Source of the DNA: Azospirillum brasilense
Lineage (GTDB): Bacteria > Pseudomonadota > Alphaproteobacteria > Rickettsiales > UBA3002
Assembly: GCA_003241645.1 (NCBI GenBank)
Contig: QFOX01000029.1
Location: 1 to 26,258, forward strand
Reading direction: 5' to 3'
Length of the DNA stretch: 26,258 bases
In this document: positions 7,505 to 14,139 of the stretch, piece after piece
Layout of the letters: each line of letters starts with the position of its first letter
How positions within the stretch are numbered: the stretch's first letter is position 1
Translations under genes and position numbers: made by a program
Notes under the pieces: model-generated
The model's database searches: none
Told to the model about the DNA's origin: nothing
The model's input: only the letters and a program-made list of their open reading frames with translations

Positions 7505-8476
7505 TTAGGCGGCGGCTTCCAGCAGGTCCACGTCGAAGCAGCGCTGGTAGTATTCGGCAATGGTGGGGCGTTCCATCTCGTCGCACTTGTTCAGGAACGA
7601 CAGGCGGAACGCGGTGTCCACATCGTCGAGGATCTGCGTGTTCTCGGCCCAGCTCAGCACGGTGCGCGGCGACATGACGGTGGAAATATCGCCGTTCATG
7701 AAGCCTTGGCGCGTGAGGCCCGCCATGGCGACCATTTGCGCGATGAGTTTTTTGCCCTTGGCGTTGTCCAGCGGCTTTACCTTCGCGGTGATGATCGATT
7801 CCTCCACCGTGTGGTCGAGGTAGTTCAGCGTGGACACGATGTTCCAACGGTCCATCTGCCCCTGGTTGATGGGCTGGGTGCCGTGGTACAGGCCGGTCGC
7901 ATCGCCAAGGCCGATGGTGTTGGAGGTCGCAAAAATGCGGAAGAACGGGTGCGGCGTGATAACGGTGTTCTGGTCCAGCAGGGTGAGCTTACCCTGCGCT
8001 TCCAGAATGCGCTGGATCACGAACATCACATCCGGGCGGCCCGCATCGTATTCATCGAACACAAGCGCGATGGGGCGGCGCAGCGCCCACGGAATAATGC
8101 CTTCCTGAAACGCGGTGACCTGTTTGCCGTCTTGCAGCACGATGGCGTCGCGCCCGATCAGGTCGGTGCGGCTGATATGGCTGTCCATGTTGATGCGGAT
8201 GCACGGCCAGTTCAGGCGCGCGGCGATCTGCTCCACGTGGCTGGATTTGCCGGTGCCATGGTAGCCCTGAATGAGCACGCGGCGGTTATGCATGAAGCCC
8301 GCGAGGATGGCTTTCGTGGTGGCCGGGTCGAAATGGTAGGTCGCATCCAGCGCCGGTGTCAGCGCGTGCGGTTCCCTGAAGGCCAGCGGCTTCAGGTTCG
8401 ATTCGAAGCCGAAGAGTTTCTTGGTGGTCTGTTCGGTGGCGGGGGCGTCCTCGAACACCATGTCGGTGGGTTGCAT
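7505..8476 (-). CDS. cobS: cobaltochelatase subunit CobS (AAA+ ATPase)
   Basis: A 323-residue MoxR-like AAA+ ATPase, partner of CobT. Seen: Walker A GYHGTGKS at 71-78, Walker B ALVFDEYD ending at 144, sensor-1 region FATSNTIG near 183-189, and the N-terminal CobS segment with KLFGFES. Length agrees with the family (about 325-335). ATG 8476 has AAGGA 7 nt upstream. It lies 18 bp after the lipoprotein stop and upstream of cobT in the same orientation. CobS/CobT adjacent to a J-domain protein and bolA is a usual alphaproteobacterial arrangement. Confidence 0.95.
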   Translation of the reverse strand: MQPTDMVFEDAPATEQTTKKLFGFESNLKPLAFREPHALTPALDATYHFDPATTKAILAGFMHNRRVLIQGYHGTGKSSHVEQIAARLNWPCIRINMDSHISRTDLIGRDAIVLQDGKQVTAFQEGIIPWALRRPIALVFDEYDAGRPDVMFVIQRILEAQGKLTLLDQNTVITPHPFFRIFATSNTIGLGDATGLYHGTQPINQGQMDRWNIVSTLNYLDHTVEESIITAKVKPLDNAKGKKLIAQMVAMAGLTRQGFMNGDISTVMSPRTVLSWAENTQILDDVDTAFRLSFLNKCDEMERPTIAEYYQRCFDVDLLEAAA

Positions 8477-8494
8477 GTTCAGTCCTTATGCGTG

Positions 8495-9061
8495 TTATTT
8501 GGAGGGTTTGGGGGCGCCCTGATCCTTGGGCGCGCCGAACTGGTCGTATTGGCTCAGGTCGCGGTCGTCGAAGTGGCACGCGGGGTTCGCCAGCGTGTTG
8601 TACAGCGTCTGGTCCTCGATCTCCCAATATTCGTCCTTGCCGGCGATTTCGTCGATCAGCTTCCACTCGGCGTCACCCAGCGTATCGAAGGTGATGGTGT
8701 CGCGCTTCAGGCTCACGGGCGCATCCGGGTAGTCGCGTTCGAAGGTGCTGCGCATGGCGGGGTCGATGCGCCAGCGCTGGAAAATGCCGTTGCGCACCGT
8801 GAAGCGGTACATGCGGCCGCCCGCATCGTCGCTGTTCTGTTTCAGCAGCAGGTAGTTGGCGTTGTCGCGCTTCAGGCCGCGCACATAGTCGCCCATGTCC
8901 TTGCCGTCGGGGTCGCGGCGGAATTCGGTGTAGTACAGCGATTCACCGATCTTGCTGAGGCACAGGTCGGGCTTGGCTTTGTTCCAGTATTCCCCGAAAT
9001 CGTTCACCAGCATGCAGGCGGCAAGCAGGCTCAGGGCGAGAAGGGCGATCAGGCGCGGCAT
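8495..9061 (-). CDS. predicted lipoprotein of unknown function
   Basis: 188 residues beginning MPRLIALLALSLLAAC: a short basic n-region, a hydrophobic core and lipobox LAAC with the lipidated Cys at 16. There is no Asp at +2, so outer-membrane sorting would be expected. The mature part is polar, with aromatic-rich segments (DFGEYWNKAKPDLC, DEYWEIEDQTLYN) and two further cysteines (C34, C162) that could form a disulfide. The ATG at 9061 directly abuts the TAA of the J-domain gene (9062-9064), implying coupled translation. No family recognised. Its place between the J-domain gene and cobS is not what I expect of this locus. Confidence 0.75.
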   Translation of the reverse strand: MPRLIALLALSLLAACMLVNDFGEYWNKAKPDLCLSKIGESLYYTEFRRDPDGKDMGDYVRGLKRDNANYLLLKQNSDDAGGRMYRFTVRNGIFQRWRIDPAMRSTFERDYPDAPVSLKRDTITFDTLGDAEWKLIDEIAGKDEYWEIEDQTLYNTLANPACHFDDRDLSQYDQFGAPKDQGAPKPSK

Positions 9062-9607
9062 TTATTGCTCCACATAGTTGGCCATAAGGTGGTGATAGGC
9101 GATGGTCACTTTCTTGAACATCTCTTCGGCGTGGCTGTTACCACGATTCACGTCGGGATGGTATTTTTTTACAAGCTCGCGGTACTGGCTTTTGACCCGC
9201 GCTTTGTCGGCGGGGTGCTCAAGGTCCAGCTGGGCCAGCGCGTCGCGCGTTTTGGCGGAAATGGGGCTGTGGTTCGCCTTGAAGGTGGCTTTGCCGTCGC
9301 CGAACAGGCGGCCGAAGGCTTCCTCCATTTTATAGTCGATGTCGCCGCCCAGCCGGTCCATGCGCCAGGTGGGGCGGTGCCCGGTGGTGGCGTCTTTCTG
9401 GTAGGCGTAGATCTCGTCTTGGCTCATGCCCTCGAAATAGTTCCAGTTCTTGTTGAACTGCACGATATGCGCTTCGCAGAACCACTGGTAATCGCCCACG
9501 CTGCGGCGCGAGCGCGGGGCCTTGAAATTCCCCGGTTCGCGGCAATCTGCCCACGCGCAGCCATGCCCGGAGGATTCGATGGATTCGGATTTTTTGCGAC
9601 GGCTCAT
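9062..9607 (-). CDS. J-domain (DnaJ-like) protein with C-terminal J domain
   Basis: Co-chaperone type protein: the J domain is at the C-terminus (about residues 118-181) with the essential HPD at 150-152 (KKYHPDVNRG), which stimulates Hsp70 ATPase activity. The N-terminal part has CAWADC and FCEAH, possibly a small zinc site, and the aromatic segment NKNWNYFEGMS. This layout matches the small J proteins found beside cobS in alphaproteobacteria. I chose ATG 9607 (MSRRKK...); ATG 9622 and TTG 9643 are in-frame alternatives and no clear Shine-Dalgarno sequence decides. It diverges from bolA and is first of a probable operon with the lipoprotein, cobS and cobT. Confidence 0.88.
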   Translation of the reverse strand: MSRRKKSESIESSGHGCAWADCREPGNFKAPRSRRSVGDYQWFCEAHIVQFNKNWNYFEGMSQDEIYAYQKDATTGHRPTWRMDRLGGDIDYKMEEAFGRLFGDGKATFKANHSPISAKTRDALAQLDLEHPADKARVKSQYRELVKKYHPDVNRGNSHAEEMFKKVTIAYHHLMANYVEQ

Positions 9608-9711
9608 GCGCGGCAATATCATGCAGCTGGCGCGGGTTTTCAACTCTCAAAGCCGTAATGTGCCGCGCTTTTGGTTGCTTCGCGCGGCAGCGTGGCGTAG
9701 AGGCATGGCTT

Positions 9712-9987
9712 ATGGGAAATGTCGCCGCCAGTATTCACCTCGCCTTGCAGGCCGCGCTTGCGCCACTCGCGCTGCAAGTGGTGGATGATTCCGCCAAGCA
9801 TGCGGGCCATGCAGGGGCGCGGGCGCAGGGCGAATCGCACTTCACGGTGCGCATCGTCAGCGAGAAATTCGCCGGGCTGAATCGCGTGGCGCGCCACCGT
9901 CTGGTGTATGATGCGCTGAAAGACCAGTTCGCCATGGGCCTGCATGCGCTGGCGATCGACGCGAAGACGCCGCAGGAAATCCTTTAA
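9712..9987 (+). CDS. bolA: BolA family protein
   Basis: 91 residues. BolA proteins pair with monothiol glutaredoxins to bind [2Fe-2S] clusters and take part in iron-sulfur handling or stress morphology. Seen: DDSAKHAGHAG near residue 24, SHFTVRIVSEKF, the RHRLVY motif and HALAIDAKTPQE, all in BolA order. ATG 9712 is chosen because AGAGG precedes it by 8 nt and the length then matches the family; the frame is open upstream without conserved sequence. It ends in a 4-bp convergent overlap with ogt. The linkage with the J-domain gene and cobST is typical of alphaproteobacteria. Confidence 0.95.
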   Translation: MGNVAASIHLALQAALAPLALQVVDDSAKHAGHAGARAQGESHFTVRIVSEKFAGLNRVARHRLVYDALKDQFAMGLHALAIDAKTPQEIL

Positions 9988-10532
9988 GCGACGGCGCTGT
10001 CTGCGCCACGGCCGAAGCGCGCTTTGGCTTCAATGGCCAGCAGTTTTTCTTTCACCGCGACGCCGCCAAGGCTGAAGCCGCCAAGCGTGCCGTCCTTCGC
10101 CACCACGCGGTGGCAGGGCACGGCCAGCGGCACCGGGTTGGCGCCACAGGCGCTGGCCACCGCGCGCACCGCACGCGGGAAGCCCACGCGTTCGGCCAGC
10201 GTGGTGTAGGAAATGGTCTCGCCGTAGGGGATTTTTGCCAGCGCCAGCCACACCGCGCGTTGCAGCGGCGTGCCATGCGCAAAATCCACCGGCAGGGTAA
10301 GGGCGGTGCCATCGCTCAGGAACGCATCGATCGCGCGGCAGGCGCTTTCTAAAAAGCTGTGCGCTTCCACCAGCCGGGTGGGGGGCGTGGTCTCGCCCAG
10401 CGCGCGCAATTTCTCATCCGCCTCGCCGGGGCTGCTCAGCAGCGTCACGTAGCGCAGGCCCTTATTGCTAGCCACCAGCAACAACGTGCCGATGCGCGTG
10501 GCATGCGTGGTGTAAACGAGGGTATCGTTCAT
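9984..10532 (-). CDS. ogt: methylated-DNA--protein-cysteine methyltransferase
   Basis: Suicide DNA-repair enzyme that moves the methyl group from O6-methylguanine to its own cysteine. 182 residues: an N-terminal ribonuclease-like domain, then the helix-turn-helix DNA-binding domain with YGETISYTTLAERVG and the acceptor motif PCHRV (Cys140), followed by GTLGGFSLGG. No AraC-type Ada domain is attached, so it is Ogt/AGT-like. ATG 10532 has GGAG 6 nt upstream. It starts 15 bp after the ParA-like gene on the same strand, so the two are probably co-transcribed. C-terminal residues beyond the fold are Ala-rich and variable. Confidence 0.95.
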   Translation of the reverse strand: MNDTLVYTTHATRIGTLLLVASNKGLRYVTLLSSPGEADEKLRALGETTPPTRLVEAHSFLESACRAIDAFLSDGTALTLPVDFAHGTPLQRAVWLALAKIPYGETISYTTLAERVGFPRAVRAVASACGANPVPLAVPCHRVVAKDGTLGGFSLGGVAVKEKLLAIEAKARFGRGADSAVA

Positions 10533-10547
10533 GCAATGCTCCGTCGG

Positions 10548-11207
10548 TTACGCGGTTTGTTTATCGCCCGCTTTGGCGCGGCTCACATAGGTCCAGATCT
10601 CTTTGGCCAGCGCGCGCACTTCTTCCGCGGCGGTGCTGGATTTATCGGCTTCCGTCACGCCGAGGCCGTGCATGAGCGAGCCGGCGAAGATCACGCGGTT
10701 GCCGAAGCGGCTGCCCGCCAGCCCCACCATTTCACCGGAGATGGCCTGCGTCAGCTTCGCCTGCGGGTGCACGCGGTTGAGCACCATTTTCACCGGCACG
10801 CGTTCCTGTTTGCAGATTTGGATGGTGGCGCTGGTGGCCCACACATCCATCGGGCTGGGTTGCAGCGGAATCACCACCAGATCGGCGGCGCGAATGGCGG
10901 TGCGCGCCTCGGCATCGGTATGCGGCGGCGAATCCACCACGATGATGTCGTGGCTGTGCTTCAGCCGGTCGATCTCGGAGCGCACGCGCCAGCCGGAAAT
11001 GGCCGCGAAGGTGAGGGCGGTGTTGTCGTCGCCCAGCACATCGCTGCGCACTTTGTACCACTGGGTGAGCGAGCCTTGGGGGTCAATATCCACGATGGCG
11101 ACGCGCTTTTTGCCGCTTTGCGCCCAGGCCACGGCAAGGTGGGCGGCCATGGTGGTTTTACCCGCCCCGCCTTTTTGCTGTGCAATCGTGATGACCTTTG
11201 CTACCAC
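10548..11207 (-). CDS. orphan ParA/MinD-type ATPase
   Basis: 219-residue P-loop ATPase with a deviant Walker A, KGGAGKTT at 12-19 (signature Lys plus catalytic Lys17), the Walker A' DIDPQGS at 40-46 and Walker B VVDSPP with Asp92. Such proteins position DNA or protein cargo. No parB, parS-like site or chromosomal parAB neighbourhood (gidAB) is nearby, so this is not the main segregation ATPase; an orphan ParA-like positioning factor or plasmid-derived copy is more likely. The start is GTG 11207 with GAGG 5 nt before it. It is divergent from tsaC across 66 bp and upstream of ogt. Confidence 0.9.
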   Translation of the reverse strand: MVAKVITIAQQKGGAGKTTMAAHLAVAWAQSGKKRVAIVDIDPQGSLTQWYKVRSDVLGDDNTALTFAAISGWRVRSEIDRLKHSHDIIVVDSPPHTDAEARTAIRAADLVVIPLQPSPMDVWATSATIQICKQERVPVKMVLNRVHPQAKLTQAISGEMVGLAGSRFGNRVIFAGSLMHGLGVTEADKSSTAAEEVRALAKEIWTYVSRAKAGDKQTA

Positions 11208-11273
11208 GTGAGCCTCGCTGGTTGCTTTGTGTTGCCGTTGTTTTTCACTCTAATCCGCACCCGTACTGTGTCA

Positions 11274-12236
11274 ATGAAACCCCCGCAAATCACCCCGCTG
11301 GATGCCGCGCTTGTGGATAAGGCTGTAAGCCTCTGGAAAAGCGGGGAACTGGTGGCCATGCCTACGGAAACGGTCTATGGCCTCGCGGCGGATGCGACCA
11401 ACGGCATGGCGGTGGCCAAAATCTACGCCGCAAAGGCCCGCCCGCAATTCAACCCGCTCATCGTGCATGTGGCGAACATCGCCGCGGCCGAGCGTTTCGT
11501 GCAGTTCACCAGCATGGCCGAACAGCTGGCCGAAGTCTTCTGGCCCGGCCCGCTCACGCTGGTGCTGAAGCGCCGCGCCGGTTGCCCCATCAGCGAACTC
11601 GTTAGCGCCGGGGGCGATACGCTGGCCATCCGCGTGCCTGCCCACCCGGCCGCGCGCCAGTTGCTGCAGGCCTTCGGTGGCGGCGTGGCCGCGCCCAGCG
11701 CCAACCGTTCGGGCCGCGTCAGCCCCACCACGGCCGCGCACGTGGCCGAGGAACTGGGCGGGGTCATTCCCCTGATTATCGATGGCGGGGCGTGCGACGT
11801 GGGCGTGGAATCCACCGTGGTGGATTGCAGCGGCGAGCAGCCGCGCCTGCTGCGCCCCGGCAGCATTACCCGCGCCATGCTGGAACGCATCACCGGCCCG
11901 TTGGGCCAGGGCGACACGCCCGGCCACGGGCCGCTTTTGGCGCCCGGCCAACTGGCCAGCCATTACGCGCCGACCACGCCCGTGCGCCTGAACGCGACCG
12001 ATGTATCGGTCGAAGAAGCGCTGCTGGCATTCGGGCCTTCGCCACTCACCGGTGCCGCACAGATGCTGAATCTCTCGCTTAACGGCGATCTTTCCGAGGC
12101 CGCTGCCAACCTGTTCGCCCAGCTGCGCGCGCTGGATGCGGGCGGCCACGCCGCCATCGCGGTGATGCCGATCCCCGCCGATGGGCTTGGCGAAGCCATC
12201 AACGACCGGCTGGCCCGCGCCGCCGTGCGCGACTAG
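11274..12236 (+). CDS. tsaC: L-threonylcarbamoyladenylate synthase (Sua5/YwlC type)
   Basis: Makes threonylcarbamoyl-AMP from threonine, bicarbonate and ATP for the universal t6A37 modification of ANN-decoding tRNAs. 320 residues: a YrdC domain with PTETVYGLA at 30-38, KARP and the PSANRSG motif at 141-147, a linker with RPGSITRAML, and a C-terminal Sua5 domain from about residue 215. This marks the long Sua5 form rather than the short TsaC form. The frame is open far upstream, but that part is only antisense to the ParA and ogt genes; ATG 11274 aligns with the family N-terminus. No Shine-Dalgarno is visible, and GTG 11268 is an in-frame alternative. Confidence 0.95.
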   Translation: MKPPQITPLDAALVDKAVSLWKSGELVAMPTETVYGLAADATNGMAVAKIYAAKARPQFNPLIVHVANIAAAERFVQFTSMAEQLAEVFWPGPLTLVLKRRAGCPISELVSAGGDTLAIRVPAHPAARQLLQAFGGGVAAPSANRSGRVSPTTAAHVAEELGGVIPLIIDGGACDVGVESTVVDCSGEQPRLLRPGSITRAMLERITGPLGQGDTPGHGPLLAPGQLASHYAPTTPVRLNATDVSVEEALLAFGPSPLTGAAQMLNLSLNGDLSEAAANLFAQLRALDAGGHAAIAVMPIPADGLGEAINDRLARAAVRD

Positions 12237-12253
12237 CCCGCGTTTTTTCCGTC

Positions 12254-12293
12254 CCGTCATCAAGCTGTCATGCGCCTGTCACGCGGCTGTCAC
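12254..12293 (+). promoter_or_regulatory. probable PHO box: four 7-mer direct repeats at 11-bp period
   Basis: CCGTCAT (12254), CTGTCAT (12265), CTGTCAC (12276) and CTGTCAC (12287) are spaced exactly 11 bp start to start, each separated by 4 bp. This is the geometry and half-site sequence of PhoB operators (CTGTCAT-N4-CTGTCAT). Ten bp after the last repeat comes TAGGGT (12304-12309), a possible -10 at the usual distance for PhoB-dependent promoters that lack a -35. The ATG of the PIN-like gene follows 37 bp after the box. Confidence 0.78.
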
Positions 12294-12330
12294 GCCCGCA
12301 TGCTAGGGTGGTGGACAATTCTGGGGGCCT

Positions 12331-13353
12331 ATGAAGCGCACATTGCCATTCATCCTGACCGATACATCCATGTTCCTGAACCTTGCAGGGGCCCAACTGG
12401 CCACGGATTATGAGCTGCCTGCCGATCATGAGCAGCTCGGGCAGGTGGACGTGGCGGCGGTGATCGACCGGCTCACCGAAGGCCCCAATGGCCGCACCCT
12501 CATCATGACGCGCAAGATATTGAACGAGCTGTTCCCCACCGCAGGCGGGCGGCTGGATTTCATGCCGGATGCGGACGGCAAGCCCATGTTCCCCCTCGGC
12601 GCGGGGCCGCTGGAGCTGTACTACCCCAACTGCATGCCCATCTACGATGTGTTCTCGCGCTATGCGCAGCAGGGCAAGCTGCGCTGCTACGAAAGCTTCG
12701 ACGCCATGGCACTGGCGGGCGAGGTCGCCAATCCGCGCGGTGGCATTGTCATTGTCGATACCGACCCGCCGAATGAGCGCCGCAGCATGCCCGCCGATGG
12801 CCGCCGCACCAGCCCGAACCGCGACTATTACAATCAGGTGTACGCGCCGAACGAAGTGCGCCGCTTCAGCGAGAAATCGCGGCGCGCGAACTTCAACAAG
12901 GGCGACGACACGCTGATGGCGCTGGGCACCATGCTGCGCGACGAAGCCCGCCTGATGGGCACCAACCCGGACTTCATGCTGGTGACCAACGATCTGGACC
13001 TGACGCGCCGCATGATCGCGCTCAGCACGCGGGATTTCATGCCGGTGGTCAGCCGCCCTTATGAAGTGTTATGGGCCATGGAGCAGGATAAACAGCCCGG
13101 CGGCATGGCGCTGGAGCAGGGCGTGGCCGCCGGTTTCACCAACGCCATGGCGCATGAGCGCGCCAAGACCGGCCGCCAGCTCGTGAACAACATTCAGGCC
13201 TTCACGCGCGGCGTTACCCGTGCCACGCATTGGCTGCAGGATAGCCGCACCGACGCGCCCGCGCCGCTGAAAAGCGACGTGCCCAGCCCCCGCCCATGGA
13301 CCGAGCGCTGCGCCGAGCCCCCGCCCGAGCTGCCGGGGCCGCGCGGGCGCTAA
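12331..13353 (+). CDS. PIN-like domain protein, 340 aa, probable Pho regulon member
   Basis: Not a family I can name with certainty. The pattern of acidic residues suggests a PIN nuclease fold: TDTSMFLN with Asp11 at the end of strand 1, Glu66 in a helix (KILNELF), GDDTLMALG with Asp192/193, and VTNDLDLTRRM with Asp221/223 after a predicted strand. PIN nucleases carry acidic side chains at exactly such positions to hold metal for RNA cleavage. At 340 residues it is much longer than VapC toxins (about 130), with an insert between residues 70 and 185 and a Pro-rich tail from about 310. No antitoxin gene is adjacent. GGGGG lies a few bases before ATG 12331, and the upstream repeats suggest phosphate-starvation control. 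Confidence 0.72.
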   Translation: MKRTLPFILTDTSMFLNLAGAQLATDYELPADHEQLGQVDVAAVIDRLTEGPNGRTLIMTRKILNELFPTAGGRLDFMPDADGKPMFPLGAGPLELYYPNCMPIYDVFSRYAQQGKLRCYESFDAMALAGEVANPRGGIVIVDTDPPNERRSMPADGRRTSPNRDYYNQVYAPNEVRRFSEKSRRANFNKGDDTLMALGTMLRDEARLMGTNPDFMLVTNDLDLTRRMIALSTRDFMPVVSRPYEVLWAMEQDKQPGGMALEQGVAAGFTNAMAHERAKTGRQLVNNIQAFTRGVTRATHWLQDSRTDAPAPLKSDVPSPRPWTERCAEPPPELPGPRGR

Positions 13354-13395
13354 CGCACCTTGCCAGCCCGTGCCTTCTGCGGTTATAGAGGACGC

Positions 13396-13821
13396 ATGCA
13401 ACCGAACCCCGAACCCACCATTGAAGCCACGCCCACTGCGCCGGGCGTATTCCATTACCTTGCGCGCGGCTGGCGCCAGCGCTGCCCCGCTTGCGGGCAG
13501 GGGCGGCTGTTCGGCAAGTACCTGAAGGTGAACGCGGACTGCGCCCATTGCGCCGAGGACCTGCACCACCACCGGGCCGATGATTTTCCCGCCTACATCG
13601 TCATCATCCTGCTGGGGCACATCCTTGTGCCGCTGGTGGTCGAGGCCGAGCTGCGCTACGCGCCCGCCATGTGGGTGCATGCGGTCATCTGGCTGCCGCT
13701 GGCCTGCCTGCTGACATGGTATTTGCTGCCGCGCGTGAAAGGTGCCGTGGTGGCCTACCAATGGTACAAGGGCATGCATGGCTTCTTCCACGCCCGCCAG
13801 AAGCGGCTCGCGGGTGAGTAG
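13396..13821 (+). CDS. DUF983 family membrane protein
   Basis: 141 residues. The N-terminal part has a zinc-ribbon-like pair of CxxC motifs, CPAC at 30-33 and CAHC at 49-52, followed by HHHRADDFPAY and two hydrophobic helices (about residues 62-82 and 90-110). This is the layout of DUF983 proteins, common in alphaproteobacteria and of unknown role, often near respiratory or translation genes. ATG 13396 has AGAGGA just before it, with a short spacing of 3 nt; the open frame before it has no conserved sequence. The bidirectional terminator at 13876 ends its transcript. Confidence 0.88.
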   Translation: MQPNPEPTIEATPTAPGVFHYLARGWRQRCPACGQGRLFGKYLKVNADCAHCAEDLHHHRADDFPAYIVIILLGHILVPLVVEAELRYAPAMWVHAVIWLPLACLLTWYLLPRVKGAVVAYQWYKGMHGFFHARQKRLAGE

Positions 13822-13835
13822 GGTGGATTGACGGC

Positions 13836-13870
13836 GCGAACCGCTGCGCGGGTTCGCTGCAGCGAACCCG
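13836..13870. repeat. alternating GCGAACC/GGTTCGC inverted repeats
   Basis: GCGAACC at 13836-13842, GGTTCGC at 13851-13857 and GCGAACC at 13862-13868: the middle copy can pair with either side. The right pairing is part of a perfect 22-bp palindrome at 13849-13870. It lies in the 3' region of the DUF983 transcript, just before the terminator. Confidence 0.7.
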
Positions 13871-13875
13871 AACCC

Positions 13876-13915
13876 AAACTAAAAAGGGCACCCCGAAGGG
13901 TGCCCTTTTTAGTTT
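13876..13915. terminator. bidirectional terminator between DUF983 gene and tRNA-Asn
   Basis: A perfect 18-bp stem (13876-13893 with 13898-13915) with a CGAA tetraloop. The stem ends are A-runs on one side and T-runs on the other, so it has a U-tract on both strands. It terminates the DUF983 gene from the left and the tRNA from the right. Its outermost base, 13915, is also the last base of the tRNA CCA end. Confidence 0.93.
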
Positions 13916-13989
13916 GGCTCCGCGAGCTGGATTCGAACCAGCGACCGTCCGATTAACAGTCGGATGCTCTACCGCTGAGCTATCGCGGA
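13915..13989 (-). tRNA. tRNA-Asn (anticodon GTT)
   Basis: 75 nt including an encoded CCA. Acceptor stem TCCGCGA/TCGCGGA, D arm GCTCAGCGGTAGAGC, anticodon stem TCCGA/TCGGA with loop CTGTTAA (anticodon GTT), five-base variable region, T arm GCTGGTTCGAATCCAGC, discriminator G. All four stems pair completely. Confidence 0.97.
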
Positions 13990-14029
13990 ACACGGTACTA
14001 ATCTCGCCCAAGCGGGGGCGAGGCCGTGT
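13990..14029 (-). other. stem-loop immediately 5' of tRNA-Asn
   Basis: An outer 6-bp stem (13990-13995 with 14024-14029), an asymmetric interior loop and an inner 7-bp stem (14003-14009 with 14016-14022) abut the mature 5' end of the tRNA. It would lie in the precursor leader if transcription starts upstream of it. The remaining spacer to 14139 holds nothing else I can identify; no clear tRNA promoter was found. Confidence 0.45.
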
Positions 14030-14139
14030 CTATGCCATAAAGGTTTTTGGGCAGCAACCATTTTGTTGTGCAAATCCAAAACAGAACGTTACCGCAGGCC
14101 CGGCTTGCTTTTTCGCGGGCCCGCGCCATCTATAGGGCC

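Noticed and set aside
7145..9658. 837-codon open frame on the plus strand across cobS, the lipoprotein and the J-domain gene
   Set aside because: Runs antisense through three well-supported genes; composition is typical of codon-bias shadows.
10359..11273. Open frame joined upstream of tsaC
   Set aside because: In frame with tsaC but antisense to the ParA-like and ogt genes; the family N-terminus starts at 11274.
12331..13353. VapBC toxin-antitoxin pair
   Set aside because: The protein is far longer than VapC and no small antitoxin gene stands next to it.
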